Assembly: GCF_003664035.1 (NCBI RefSeq)
Contig: NZ_RCCK01000013.1
Location: forward strand, 62,001-126,000
Length of the DNA stretch: 64,000 nt
DNA from: Pedobacter alluvionis
GTDB taxonomy: Bacteria; Bacteroidota; Bacteroidia; Sphingobacteriales; Sphingobacteriaceae
Direction of reading: 5' to 3'
Shown here: positions 52,244 through 61,710 of the stretch, piece by piece
How the letters are laid out: each line of letters starts with the position of its first letter
Position numbering within the stretch: the first letter of the stretch is position 1
Program-made: the position numbers and the translations under genes
The notes under the pieces: generated by a model
Told to the model about the DNA's origin: nothing
The model's input: only the letters and a program-made list of their open reading frames with translations
The model's database searches: none

Positions 52244-52435
52244 TTAAATTACTTTCACATTAACGGCGTTTAAGCCTTTTTTACCGTTAGCAACTTCGTA
52301 CTGTACTTTGTCGTTTTCACGGATTTCGTCGATAAGACCTGTTGAATGAACAAAAATTTCGCTATCTCCATTTGCAGGTACGATAAAGCCAAAACCTTTA
52401 GTTACATTGAAGAATTTTACTGTGCCTTCTTGCAT
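52244..52435 (-). CDS. Cold-shock domain protein, CspA-like
   Basis: A 63-residue protein from the ATG at 52435 (MQEGTVKFFN). The upstream frame to 52504 adds a hydrophobic stretch not found in the family. The RNA-binding motifs are present: RNP1 as KGFGFIVP and RNP2-like EIFVHSTGL. Cold-shock domain proteins are RNA chaperones. The ~105 bases between its start and the next gene are A+T-rich, allowing a short 5' leader. Confidence 0.95.
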   Translation of the reverse strand: MQEGTVKFFNVTKGFGFIVPANGDSEIFVHSTGLIDEIRENDKVQYEVANGKKGLNAVNVKVI

Positions 52436-52539
52436 TGTATTAAGTATTAAAATTAAGTATGCAAGGTAAGTTTTAATTTTTAAAATCAAAATAAATTTTA
52501 ACATTTTTTTAACGTTAAAATTTTGTAAATAGCAGATTA

Positions 52540-53466
52540 CTAAGGCCTTTTAATTGCCTTCCCAATTATTGTTAAAGTAATTTCACTATTATGCGGAATC
52601 CCGAGTGTTGTTCCCGGAGCCACATCAAAGAGGTTTCTAACATAAATATCGGCTATTCCCTGGGCCACCTTTTTTTTTGCTTCAGCATTTTCAGGAAGCA
52701 CGTTATAAACCGTTTTTACGTGGATCCCTCCTTGAAAATCGACAACCGCAGCAACCTGGTAAGCAAAATCTTTATAAGCCCTGTCTATCCGGATAATATA
52801 CTGCGGAAACATATAATCATAAGCCTCGGTTCTGTTATTCGTCCGGTCTACCGTACTGATTTTTTCGACCCTTGCAATTTTGCTTTTAGGGATAAATTGA
52901 ACCGGGTTTGTAGCGGCAAAAGCATTATCACTATTGGCATTAACCTGAGCAGATCGTTTCTCTATAAAAGCAGTATCGGCCTTGGTTGGTTTTTGCAGAT
53001 CGGCAGCCCTGGCCTTCAAATTATTTTTAATATAATCCTGTGCATAAAAAGTCATATTTACATCCGAACGGACATCTGAGGCGATTACTTTTCCATCAAC
53101 CTGGATCCTTTGAAAAACCAGACTGTCCTTACTAATGTGCTTTACCTTAAAAAATTCGGCTGCGAAGTTATATACATTTCCGTGATCGTACTGCAGGTAA
53201 AAATTCTGCATCCTGTGTTTCTGCGGACTCCAGGCCGACATCGTGTCTTCTTTAACTACCTGGATTATCCACGAGGGCTTTTGCATAAAACCCTCCTTAT
53301 TGAAAGAATATCCATCTTTAAACCGGCGTTTTACTTCAACATAACGGATGCCTTTAACAGGTTCAAAAGTAAAATCCCGAAGTGTCGGATCGCTGGTTTT
53401 AGTACCCATTTTACAGGCACTGAGCATGAGCACAAAAAAGGAAAAATATAGTGTATTTTTAATCAT
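52540..53466 (-). CDS. Hypothetical lipoprotein
   Basis: A 308-residue protein: lipobox LSA-C18, then a domain of beta strands (FEPVKGIRYVEVKRRFKDG, WIIQVVKEDTMS, VYNVLPENAEAKKKVAQGI). I do not recognise the family. It reads in the same direction as the glycosidase gene 58 bases upstream, so the two may be in one unit. Confidence 0.7.
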   Translation of the reverse strand: MIKNTLYFSFFVLMLSACKMGTKTSDPTLRDFTFEPVKGIRYVEVKRRFKDGYSFNKEGFMQKPSWIIQVVKEDTMSAWSPQKHRMQNFYLQYDHGNVYNFAAEFFKVKHISKDSLVFQRIQVDGKVIASDVRSDVNMTFYAQDYIKNNLKARAADLQKPTKADTAFIEKRSAQVNANSDNAFAATNPVQFIPKSKIARVEKISTVDRTNNRTEAYDYMFPQYIIRIDRAYKDFAYQVAAVVDFQGGIHVKTVYNVLPENAEAKKKVAQGIADIYVRNLFDVAPGTTLGIPHNSEITLTIIGKAIKRP

Positions 53467-53524
53467 TTCAATAAAAATATTGGGCTAAAATAAGTTTTTT
53501 TAAGCTTGTTTTGTTGAAGGGATT

Positions 53525-54400
53525 TTATCTTTTAGCCTGTTTCTTTACCAGAATAACATTGGCCACTTTCCGCTGCCCTTCATGGTCCCATTTTTTATTA
53601 TCTGTTGGATAATTGATTACACCACCATCAGGAATTCCATTTACCCACAAAGTGGTAGAGCCGCCGCCATCGAAATTTATAGCAGAAATACAGCCCAACC
53701 AGCGCATTAATCTAGTCAGTTCGAACAAACTCATGCCTGCTGACTTTTCATTTCTTCCATCAACGGTCAATAAAATTACCCTTCCGTTCGGTTTTATACC
53801 CAGGCAGGTACGGGGATGGCGTAAGCGGTTAAAACCAGCGGTATCTAAAGTTATATCAATATGGTTTAAAGTTAATAAAGGGCCGTTTAACATAACATTT
53901 TGAGCACTCAGTTTTGTCTCCCAATCGCTTGTTCCATCCCATTTTTTGATCGAAATTTTTCCGTTTTCAATTACAACCGCTGCTTCCTGATGCCTAGCCC
54001 TGTTTCCGTTTTTATCAAGGCGGTTGGTATTAATGGTTTTTCCATTAACGCGAACAAAATCTACCGAGCCTCCATTTTTCATATCGAAAAAATTGCCGTT
54101 TACCGCAGCAATAGCCGTATCTCTTAAACCAAAATTACTGGTAGTGATGAGTTCCTTTTCTTCTGCACCAATGGCAAATAAAGCCTTACGTCCGGTGTTT
54201 TTTATTTCTAAAAACGAAATATTTTCATTAGCAGCGAAAAGGTTTTTCTGATTGAAGTGATGCCGGAATAAAATTACCTGTCTAGCAATCTTGTCTCTCT
54301 GCCATTTAGCTTTTACAAGTGTAATAGAGTCGGCATTCTGGCCAAAGGCTGAGAAACCCGAGGTAAATAATGCAAGTGCACAGAAGAGTTTTTTAAGCAT
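53525..54400 (-). CDS. Phosphodiester glycosidase family protein (NAGPA-like), exported
   Basis: A 291-residue protein with a signal peptide (1-20). The NAGPA domain (~55-285) shows AVNGNFFDMKNGG, VMLNGPLLTL, HPRTCLGIKPNGRVILLTVDGR and NFDGGGSTTLWVNG, as in the mannose-6-phosphate-uncovering enzyme and bacterial homologues. In bacteria the family acts on phosphodiester-linked sugars of exopolysaccharide or teichoic-like polymers. No close partner of known function. Confidence 0.9.
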   Translation of the reverse strand: MLKKLFCALALFTSGFSAFGQNADSITLVKAKWQRDKIARQVILFRHHFNQKNLFAANENISFLEIKNTGRKALFAIGAEEKELITTSNFGLRDTAIAAVNGNFFDMKNGGSVDFVRVNGKTINTNRLDKNGNRARHQEAAVVIENGKISIKKWDGTSDWETKLSAQNVMLNGPLLTLNHIDITLDTAGFNRLRHPRTCLGIKPNGRVILLTVDGRNEKSAGMSLFELTRLMRWLGCISAINFDGGGSTTLWVNGIPDGGVINYPTDNKKWDHEGQRKVANVILVKKQAKR

Positions 54401-54474
54401 AACCTTATTTTGGTATAAAATTAAAAAACTGTTATGTTGTTTAAGTTAAAGCATCAAGAATTATACAATATTTT

Positions 54475-54606
54475 AAACCTCGCAGGTTTTATCCACACAT
54501 CATTCGAGGAATGATCCTTTTGTTGAAGATCTTATGAATTTAATCTCAAAAATAGATCCTGAAACGAGTTCAGGATGACGAATCGAGTTGAAAACCTGCG
54601 AGGTTT
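54475..54606. repeat. Inverted pair AAACCTCGCAGGTTTT with an internal GATCCTGAAAC repeat
   Basis: Perfect 16-base arms at 54475-54490 and 54591-54606; each arm is also a short palindrome. Between them, at 54555-54580, lies TCCTGAAACGAGTTCAGGATGACG, a member of the dispersed family seen at 61627. Confidence 0.75.
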
Positions 54607-54610
54607 GGTT

Positions 54611-54647
54611 AAAAAAAACGGAGCGATCAATTTAATGATCGGCTCCG
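54611..54647 (-). terminator. Rho-independent terminator of the DUF5117 protease gene
   Basis: Minus-strand stem CGGAGCCGATCA / TGATCGCTCCG with a short loop, followed by eight T. Confidence 0.9.
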
Positions 54648-54718
54648 CTTCTTTGAATTTTGAATGATTGATTGGACACATCGCCATTCAATCATTCTCT
54701 AATTCAGTAATTCATTAA

Positions 54719-57223
54719 TTATTTCTTAGGGTCTAAAATATCTTTAATTCTGATATTTAAATCTTCGTAGTGCGCTTTTGTAATGGCATCGCCTGCTGCT
54801 GCCCTGGCTTTTGTAGTAGCTAATAATGTTTTTAGCTCAGCTCTAACCAACGGTCTGATATCTGATAAACCTACATTGATTGGCGTTAAACCATAGCTTG
54901 CAGCATAATCAACAGGGAAACCAACCGGAAGATCCGAATCTTTTGTCATTAAATCTTGTAAACGGTCTACATAAGCACGTTGTAGGTTACGTTTAAAGGC
55001 ATCTGCTCTACCAGCAACAAAAACCGATGACCTTAAATCAGTAAATAACTCAGGCAAGGTGTATGCTTTTGCAGCACCGTTTTTGGTTTCATTATCTAAC
55101 AAACGTGCGATACGGGATGCCGATAGCAAGTTACCCAAAGTATTCGTTTGAACACCTTTAATGCGGTTTAAAAGCACACCATTATCGAATTTACTTAATT
55201 GATCGTTGCTGATTAACCAAAGTGGCGTGGTAAATAATTGTTGATTGAAAAAAGCAATAGCTTCTTTTTGTTTTGCTTTTGGCAAGTAAGCATAAACTGG
55301 TCCTTTTTGATCGTAGGTTTTAAAATTTTCGCTTAAGCCACCAACATTTGTTGCCACATGCCCCATATAACGATTAAACTGGCCAACAATTTCCGTATAA
55401 ATTTCTTTTAAATCGCTGTAATCTTTTCCTTTTTGATAGGTCCATTTTTCTACGTTCGGAAGAATACGTTTTAAATTCGCAATACCATAAGTACTCGCTT
55501 TCATCGCATTGTCGCCCAAATCTTCGCTCTGCAAACGAGGATCTAATGAAGTTCCCTGACGGCCGTAGAAATAAAGGGGGTTACCTGCATTTTTTAAGGT
55601 CCACTGATCTAAAATTTCTTTTTCCTGTTCTGCAGTTTTGTTTCCGGGAATCCAGGAATATCCCCATTTCACTACCCATTTATCGTATTCTCCAATTTGA
55701 GGATGAAGTTTGGTTACGCCATCGCCGGGTTGAGCAATGTAATTAAAACGTGCATAATCCATAATTGATGGTGCGGTACCGTGTTTATCTGTAAACGTTT
55801 TTGAACGTAACGAATCAACCGGGTAAGCATAGCTTGAGCCAAAGTTATGTGGCAAACCTAAGGTATGGCCAATTTCGTGCGAAGAAACGAAACGAATCAA
55901 CTCGCCCATCTGTGCATCTGTAAATTGCGCTTTACGCACTTCAGGATTAATCGCTGCTGTTTGTACAAAATACCAGTTTCGCAATAGGTTCATTACATTA
56001 TGGTACCAACCAATATGCGTTTCTAAAATCTGACCGGTACGAGGATCGCTAACATGCGGGCCGTAAGCATTTGCAATATCTGAAGCAAAATAACGAACTA
56101 CAGAATACCTGGAGTCTTCTACGCTAAACTGAGGATCTTGTTGCGGTGTTGGTGATTCTTTACCCATTATCGCATTTTTAAAACCAGCGGCTTCGAATGC
56201 TACCTGCCAGTCATTAATCCCCTGGATCAAAAACGGCACCCATTTTTTTGGTGTTGCAGGGTCAATATAAATTACAATAGGTTTTACGGGTTCTACCAAT
56301 TCGCCACGTTTATAAGCGTTTGTATCTTTCGGAACCAGATTCCAGCGATGAATATAGGCGGTGCGCTCTGCCCTTTGTGCGTTGCTTCCATAATCAATTT
56401 GAGATTGACCAAAAAAACCAACTCTGCTATCCATTATCCTGGCTTTTACAGGCGTTTTGGGCAATAACAACATCGATGTATTGAATTCGAAAGTAACGGC
56501 TCCATTACTATTATCTGTTGGAGATTCTGCTGCACGGTATGTTTTAGCTGTTTTTACTTCGACATTGATCGGGAAGGTTTTTACTGTATCGATATAAGAA
56601 CGTGTTGCATCGTACATGGTAACTTTATAAGCTTTACGGATCTGATCTGTAGCGCCAATTGCCATTACATCACCATTATAAAAATCGGTAACATCAATTA
56701 CAACTCCTGTTGTGTCTTTGTTATAGGCTTTAATCTCAAAGCTGGCTAAAATCTGCGCAAGATTAGAATTTTGTACCGATTCGTACATATCGCTGTTCGG
56801 ATCGGCCTTAGTTGAATAACTTGGTACGCGGATGTAAACTTGTTTTCCCCTGCGCTCCCATTTCCATACTTGTTCATTTAATTCTTCACCACCATATTGT
56901 TGGTTGCCCACTTTTACGCCGGCCGGCACTTTTGCCAAACGGGTAACTACAAGCATTTCACGGTTAATCATTGAGTCTGGTATCTCAAAATACCATTTAT
57001 CGTCTACTTTGTGTGTTTTAAATAAGCCATTAGTTGTTCTGGCTTTTGCAGTAATTACTTCTGAAAATGGTTTAATTCCTTCTTTTTTAGGGGCTGCAGT
57101 TGGCGTTGCTGGCGTGGCTCCTTTAGTTGTTTTAGCTTTTTTCTGGGCATATACCGAACCTGATCCGGCTACACCAAGTGCTACGATACCTGCTAGGGCA
57201 AGTACCTTAAAATTTTTCTTCAT
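54719..57223 (-). CDS. Exported zinc-dependent metalloprotease, DUF5117/DUF5118 type
   Basis: An 834-residue protein. The signal peptide is 1-26 (ending SVYAQ), then an Ala/Thr/Pro/Lys linker, the DUF5118-like and DUF5117-like region (~50-300, RAERTAYIHRWNLVPKD) and the catalytic part with HEIGHTLGLPH (residues 449-459; HExxHxxGxxH, metzincin plan), followed by a Met-turn-like SIMDYARFNY. A long C-terminal helical domain ends the chain. It is a periplasmic or surface protease of unknown substrate, common in Bacteroidota. Upstream, a TGTAAC lies at about 57272 on the minus strand. Confidence 0.92.
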   Translation of the reverse strand: MKKNFKVLALAGIVALGVAGSGSVYAQKKAKTTKGATPATPTAAPKKEGIKPFSEVITAKARTTNGLFKTHKVDDKWYFEIPDSMINREMLVVTRLAKVPAGVKVGNQQYGGEELNEQVWKWERRGKQVYIRVPSYSTKADPNSDMYESVQNSNLAQILASFEIKAYNKDTTGVVIDVTDFYNGDVMAIGATDQIRKAYKVTMYDATRSYIDTVKTFPINVEVKTAKTYRAAESPTDNSNGAVTFEFNTSMLLLPKTPVKARIMDSRVGFFGQSQIDYGSNAQRAERTAYIHRWNLVPKDTNAYKRGELVEPVKPIVIYIDPATPKKWVPFLIQGINDWQVAFEAAGFKNAIMGKESPTPQQDPQFSVEDSRYSVVRYFASDIANAYGPHVSDPRTGQILETHIGWYHNVMNLLRNWYFVQTAAINPEVRKAQFTDAQMGELIRFVSSHEIGHTLGLPHNFGSSYAYPVDSLRSKTFTDKHGTAPSIMDYARFNYIAQPGDGVTKLHPQIGEYDKWVVKWGYSWIPGNKTAEQEKEILDQWTLKNAGNPLYFYGRQGTSLDPRLQSEDLGDNAMKASTYGIANLKRILPNVEKWTYQKGKDYSDLKEIYTEIVGQFNRYMGHVATNVGGLSENFKTYDQKGPVYAYLPKAKQKEAIAFFNQQLFTTPLWLISNDQLSKFDNGVLLNRIKGVQTNTLGNLLSASRIARLLDNETKNGAAKAYTLPELFTDLRSSVFVAGRADAFKRNLQRAYVDRLQDLMTKDSDLPVGFPVDYAASYGLTPINVGLSDIRPLVRAELKTLLATTKARAAAGDAITKAHYEDLNIRIKDILDPKK

Positions 57224-57314
57224 CTGTTATAAAGTTAGTTTGCTTGGCAATGAGAGGTTAAAGTTAAAGTGTTGTTACACGGCAAAACATTTGTAACTGG
57301 AAAATTACGCTTAA

Positions 57315-58562
57315 TCAAATCCTCTTTTCGAGGCGCACCACTTTAAAATAGACTTGATTATCCCTGAAAATTTCGAGAATTATATTTCTGTCTGCCTTCG
57401 ATTTAAACATTTCGGCAAGATCGTTCAAAGAATAAGCATCAATGTTTTTAAAGTTTACCGCAATAATTTCATCGTCAGCACATAAACCTGCCTTTTCTGC
57501 CGGGCTATTTTCGTCTATTTCTCCAATCAGAACTCTTTTATATTCTTTCTGATCAAGATAAAGCACCATACCCACCATATCATGTTCGAAAGGGATTTTA
57601 CTTAACCCATTGGGCTTAACATAAATAAAGCCTCCCTGATAGTTAAACTGAATATTAAATTTCCGAAGTAAATCGGCGCCTAAATTACCATTCCGTTTGG
57701 ATAAGTCGATTTTATACGCAATGCTCTCAAAATCGGGGAATCCCGCAACAACATCTTTAAAAACATGGCCGCCAATATTAAATTTACTTAAACGACCAAC
57801 ATATCCCTTAATCTGGCCACTAAGGCTCATTCCTAAATTAGCTTTGATTTTTTTTTCTGGTAGCGGGAATTCAGTTCCATTTAACATTTCGAGCGATAGA
57901 GCGTGACTAGCCCCGGTATCCATTAAAAACCTGGCTTCAACTGTTTTGTTACCTGGAGCATCAATGGTAGCTAAAATATATGGCTTCTGGTTCTCTATTT
58001 CAATAGGTATTTTTTTACCACGGTATTTAATCTTAGCATCGTGATCGTAAATAATGAGCCTATTTTCACTATACCTGATATCAACAATAAAACTGTTAAA
58101 AAAACTGAAACCCAACAATCCGTAAATTTTCAGTCCTAAATGTCCCGACAGGTTAAAGAGATCTTCTTTTAAGATCGCCGCTGGTATATACTTAATGCTT
58201 GTACTCCCTACTTTTACATCAAGGCTTTGAGATACATAGGCCTCAACGGTTTCGATGCCAAGGCCAGAAACTTTAATTTTACGGAGATTACTAAAATTTA
58301 ATGAATCGATAATAGACGGATCAGTAATAATCATGGGGCCAACTCCGGTATCAAGAACAAAATCATACGGCCCTTTTCCATTTACATATACCGGAATAAC
58401 CATTAGGTTTTTGATACACTTAAAAGAAATGGATTGCTTTTGCCGGTTTCCTTTAAAAAGAAATTCCTGTCCCGAAACTGAAAACACAAAAAATACCAGG
58501 CCCAGGCAAATGCTTAGTTTACGTAAACAAATTATTACACCTGGACTATATTTGGTTAACAT
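57315..58562 (-). CDS. Retropepsin-like aspartyl protease with C-terminal PDZ domain, exported
   Basis: A 415-residue protein with a signal peptide (~14-31, ending VSGQ). Two aspartyl-protease half-domains carry active-site triads FVLDTGVG (Asp71) and FLMDTGAS (Asp215), so one chain can form the active dimer. Residues ~325-412 form a PDZ domain (DENSPAEKAGLCADDEIIAVNFKNI), which would bind C-termini of partner or substrate proteins. Likely periplasmic processing protease; targets unknown. Confidence 0.88.
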   Translation of the reverse strand: MLTKYSPGVIICLRKLSICLGLVFFVFSVSGQEFLFKGNRQKQSISFKCIKNLMVIPVYVNGKGPYDFVLDTGVGPMIITDPSIIDSLNFSNLRKIKVSGLGIETVEAYVSQSLDVKVGSTSIKYIPAAILKEDLFNLSGHLGLKIYGLLGFSFFNSFIVDIRYSENRLIIYDHDAKIKYRGKKIPIEIENQKPYILATIDAPGNKTVEARFLMDTGASHALSLEMLNGTEFPLPEKKIKANLGMSLSGQIKGYVGRLSKFNIGGHVFKDVVAGFPDFESIAYKIDLSKRNGNLGADLLRKFNIQFNYQGGFIYVKPNGLSKIPFEHDMVGMVLYLDQKEYKRVLIGEIDENSPAEKAGLCADDEIIAVNFKNIDAYSLNDLAEMFKSKADRNIILEIFRDNQVYFKVVRLEKRI

Positions 58563-58613
58563 TAAACTAAATTTAATAAATTAGTTGATAATTATGCCCC
58601 TTAAATTTAGCAG

Positions 58614-59942
58614 ATGTTCCCCTTAAAAAACCATAATTTCATTTTTCTTGCGTTTGTTCTATCTGTTTGTCTGTTAACAGGTTGTTCAACCAATAAGATC
58701 ATTTCGAAAAAAGTAGCTAAAGAATTCAAAAATTCGCAAGTAATTAAGCAGTACCAGGTTGGTTTTGCGCTTTACAACCCTACCGATAAAAAAATGATTT
58801 TTGAGAAAGATGCCGATAAATATTTCACACCGGCCTCTAACACAAAATTATACACCTTTTTTGCCAGTTTAAAAATGTTGCCCGATTTAATGCCGGCATT
58901 AAAATATATCGAACGGAACGATTCGTTGATTTTTTGGGGGACAGGTGATCCTTCATTTCTACAGTTCGCCGTGAAAGATAAATCTGCTTATAATTTCCTG
59001 CTTGCCTCCAATAAAAAGCTGTTCTTTGCTCCAGGACGCTATTCGGGCAATTTCTTTGGAGATGGCTGGGCCTGGGACGATTACGATTATTATTACCAGC
59101 CAGAAATTACCGAAATGCCGATTATGGATAACATGGTGACCTCTACTTACGCGGGGCCGAATAAAATTAACATCGAGCCGAAGGTTTTTGCACCATGCTT
59201 TAAAGCCGACTCGACAAAAACCACAGGCAATTTTCAGGTAACACGTGATTTTTTAACCAATAGCTTCCATTATCCTGCCGTTGCTGCGAAAGCCGGTTAT
59301 AACCAGCAAAACCCTTATAAAACCAGTGCGCAGGTTACTATTGAAGTATTATCTGATACCCTGCACAAGCCTGTTGGCCTAATCGATCTTAAAATTCCTT
59401 CGGATGCCAAAACTTTGCGGGGCGCAAAACGTGATTCCGTTTTGAAACACATGATGCTGCCCAGCGATAATTTTATAGCAGAACACTTATTACTTGTATG
59501 CTCCAACCAGATAGGCGATACGCTGAGTACCGTAAAGGCCATTCAGTACATTACCAAAAACTACCTTTCTTTTTTGCCTGATACAGTTAAATGGGCTGAT
59601 GGATCTGGTTTGTCCCGTCAGAATTTATTTACACCCCGTGATAATGTGTACTTACTTGATTCCATTTATAAGCTGGTAAACAATCCTGAAAAGCTGTTCG
59701 ATATGCTGCCTGCCGGAGGAAAAAGCGGAACCTTAAAAAGTGCTTACCCAAAAACCGACAAACCATTTGTATATGGCAAAACAGGTTCATTAGGCGGCGT
59801 GCATAACCAAAGCGGATATGTAATTACCAAAAAGGGTAAAACCTATATTTATTCCTTTATGAACAATAATTTTGTAAAACCAACTGCAGAAGTACGGGCC
59901 GAAATGGTAAGGATAGTGACTTACATACATGATAATTTTTAA
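58614..59942 (+). CDS. dacB: D-alanyl-D-alanine carboxypeptidase / PBP4-type (peptidase S13) lipoprotein
   Basis: A 442-residue penicillin-binding protein. The N-terminus is a signal peptide with the lipobox-like LTG-C24. Motifs of the class: SxxK in TPASNTKLYT, SxN as MLPSDNFIAEHLL and KTG in VYGKTGSLGG. Family S13 enzymes trim or cleave peptidoglycan peptides in the periplasm. The stop overlaps the next gene by one base (TAATG), so the PLP enzyme is translationally coupled to it. Shorter than the usual E. coli DacB, without its large inserted domain. Confidence 0.9.
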   Translation: MFPLKNHNFIFLAFVLSVCLLTGCSTNKIISKKVAKEFKNSQVIKQYQVGFALYNPTDKKMIFEKDADKYFTPASNTKLYTFFASLKMLPDLMPALKYIERNDSLIFWGTGDPSFLQFAVKDKSAYNFLLASNKKLFFAPGRYSGNFFGDGWAWDDYDYYYQPEITEMPIMDNMVTSTYAGPNKINIEPKVFAPCFKADSTKTTGNFQVTRDFLTNSFHYPAVAAKAGYNQQNPYKTSAQVTIEVLSDTLHKPVGLIDLKIPSDAKTLRGAKRDSVLKHMMLPSDNFIAEHLLLVCSNQIGDTLSTVKAIQYITKNYLSFLPDTVKWADGSGLSRQNLFTPRDNVYLLDSIYKLVNNPEKLFDMLPAGGKSGTLKSAYPKTDKPFVYGKTGSLGGVHNQSGYVITKKGKTYIYSFMNNNFVKPTAEVRAEMVRIVTYIHDNF

Positions 59943-60982
59943 TGCCAAATTTTAAATCGATAAATCAGCCTTTTTCAAATAGGATCAATATTGATGGAAA
60001 TTCTTATTTATATTTTGGTGGAACGGCCTATCTGGGTATTCCCAAAAATCAGGATTTTATCAATTTACATCTGGAAGGGATAAAAAAATTTGGCTTAAAC
60101 AACGGCACCAGCCGTACCAATAATATTCAACTGGGCATTTATGATGAAGCAGAAAAAGTAGCCGCCAAGCGGTATGGAGCAGAAGCTGCGCTCATTACTT
60201 CAAGCGGATATTTAGCTGCGCAGCTTACCGTTAAAGGTTTATCTGCATTAGGTAAAGTAATTTATGCTCCGGTTACGCATCCTGCGCTTTGGTTAACCGA
60301 TCAGTCTGCCAATCAACAAACATTTAATGATTGGAAGAAGGAAAAAATAAACCTCATCAATACTTCCGGAGAGAAAACATGGGTACTGATCAGCAACTCC
60401 ATGAACAACCTTTTTCCTGAAATTTATGATTTTAACTTCTTAACCGAAATACAGCCAGAAAAAGAGATTATCTTAATTGTTGATGATTCGCATGGTATTG
60501 GGGTAAACAATGATGGAATGGGTGCATTTATCAATCTCCCGGTTAAAGCTAATATCGAACGGGTTGTTGTAGCCTCAATGGCAAAAGCATTAGGGGTTGA
60601 CGCTGGATTGGTTCTGGGTTCGAATGCCGTTATCGCAAAACTAAAAAACAGCAATATTTTTATTGGGGCATCTCCTCCATCAGCAGCCAGCCTTTTTGCT
60701 TTTATCCATGCCGAAAAAATATACCACGATGCACGGGCAAGATTACAGGAAAATATAAAGTTACTTACTGCCAATTTAAATGAAACATGGACGTTTGAAC
60801 CAGCGTTTCCCGCATTTTTAGCACAAGATGCTACTTTGGTAAACCACTTGTTAAAAGAAAAGATCCTGATTTCATCCTTTCCTTATCCAAAACCCGAATC
60901 CAAGCCGATAAATCGAATTGTTTTGAGCAGTTGGCATGAAAAAGAAGATCTTGATCGCTTAATAAAAGCCTTAAATTTTTAA
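59942..60982 (+). CDS. PLP-dependent aminotransferase-fold enzyme, BioF-like (alpha-oxoamine synthase family)
   Basis: A 346-residue fold-type I PLP enzyme. It has the oxoamine-synthase pattern: YLYFGGTAYLGIPKNQ, NNGTSRTNNIQLGIYDEAE, VDDSHGIGVNNDGMGA (Asp181 / His184) and the PLP-lysine Lys215 in ASMAKALGVDAGLVLG. Classical 8-amino-7-oxononanoate synthase is ~390 residues; this is shorter, so function may differ. It is coupled to dacB by a one-base overlap; a role in a cell-wall or lipid precursor is possible but not shown. Confidence 0.82.
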   Translation: MPNFKSINQPFSNRINIDGNSYLYFGGTAYLGIPKNQDFINLHLEGIKKFGLNNGTSRTNNIQLGIYDEAEKVAAKRYGAEAALITSSGYLAAQLTVKGLSALGKVIYAPVTHPALWLTDQSANQQTFNDWKKEKINLINTSGEKTWVLISNSMNNLFPEIYDFNFLTEIQPEKEIILIVDDSHGIGVNNDGMGAFINLPVKANIERVVVASMAKALGVDAGLVLGSNAVIAKLKNSNIFIGASPPSAASLFAFIHAEKIYHDARARLQENIKLLTANLNETWTFEPAFPAFLAQDATLVNHLLKEKILISSFPYPKPESKPINRIVLSSWHEKEDLDRLIKALNF

Positions 60983-61019
60983 CCTTTCCTTATCCAATTA
61001 ATTTTTGAATATTTATGAC

Positions 61020-61520
61020 ATGAAAAAACTGCTTGTATTCCTGTCGTTAAGCCTACTCTTTATCAATGCGATTTCAGCACAAACCACCACTGTTTGGATT
61101 GTTAGACATGCTGAGAAGGATAAATCAAACCCACAGGATACCGATCCCAGCCTATCGGATGAAGGAAAAATCCGTGTTGCCGATTTAGCAAAATATTTAA
61201 AAAAAGTAAAATTTGATGTCGCCTTCGCCACTCCAACTAAAAGAACACATCAAACCTTAGATTCATTGATGATCCCAAAAGTGATTAATTATAAAGACAT
61301 TAAATCGCTTGTGGATAGCATTAAAACCAATTATGTGGGTAAAACGGTGATGGTTGCAGCTCATTCCAATACCGTACTCGAAATTATTGAAGCCCTTGGT
61401 GGCAAAAGGCCAAAAGAAGAATTAACCGACGATGATTATGATTACATTTTCGAATTATCGGTAAAAGAAGATAAAGCAAGGGTTAAAATGGATCAATATG
61501 GCAGGCCACACCATTTGTAG
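61020..61520 (+). CDS. Exported histidine phosphatase family protein
   Basis: A 166-residue protein from the ATG at 61020, giving a signal peptide MKKLLVFLSLSLLF-INAISAQ; a TTG at 61005 would spoil it. Catalytic RHG-like motif is VRHAEKD (His of VRH), then ATPTKRTHQTL and the second catalytic His in VAAHSNTVLEI. Members of this branch (SixA-like or exported phosphatases) remove phosphates or bind phospho-ligands. Substrate unknown. Confidence 0.9.
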   Translation: MKKLLVFLSLSLLFINAISAQTTTVWIVRHAEKDKSNPQDTDPSLSDEGKIRVADLAKYLKKVKFDVAFATPTKRTHQTLDSLMIPKVINYKDIKSLVDSIKTNYVGKTVMVAAHSNTVLEIIEALGGKRPKEELTDDDYDYIFELSVKEDKARVKMDQYGRPHHL

Positions 61521-61528
61521 TTTCTGAT

Positions 61529-61591
61529 GTCAGGTGTTACTACCTGACAATTGGAGAGATAAATTTAGTGTAAGATGGCAACATCTTACAC
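61529..61591. repeat. Paired palindromes after the phosphatase gene
   Basis: GTCAGGTGTTACTACCTGAC (61529-61548) and GTGTAAGATGGCAACATCTTACAC (61568-61591). Same design and position (about ten bases after a stop) as the pair at 47988-48075. Confidence 0.7.
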
Positions 61592-61626
61592 CACGGATAA
61601 AATTAAGGTCTTAAGAATGAGGATTA

Positions 61627-61652
61627 GATCCTGAAACAAGTTCAGGATGACG
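61627..61652. repeat. Short palindromic repeat GATCCTGAAACAAGTTCAGGATGACG
   Basis: Family member of the element at 54555-54580; the core TCCTGAA / TTCAGGA is a short hairpin. Confidence 0.65.
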
Positions 61653-61710
61653 CTGGCCCTGAAGATTACAACTTGGCACCCAAACTAATGAACTAATGAC
61701 CACTGAACCA

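Noticed and set aside
52591..53079. A 162-codon frame antisense to the lipoprotein gene
   Set aside because: The sense frame has a lipobox and continuous coding character; the antisense frame is Ile/Ser-rich without features.
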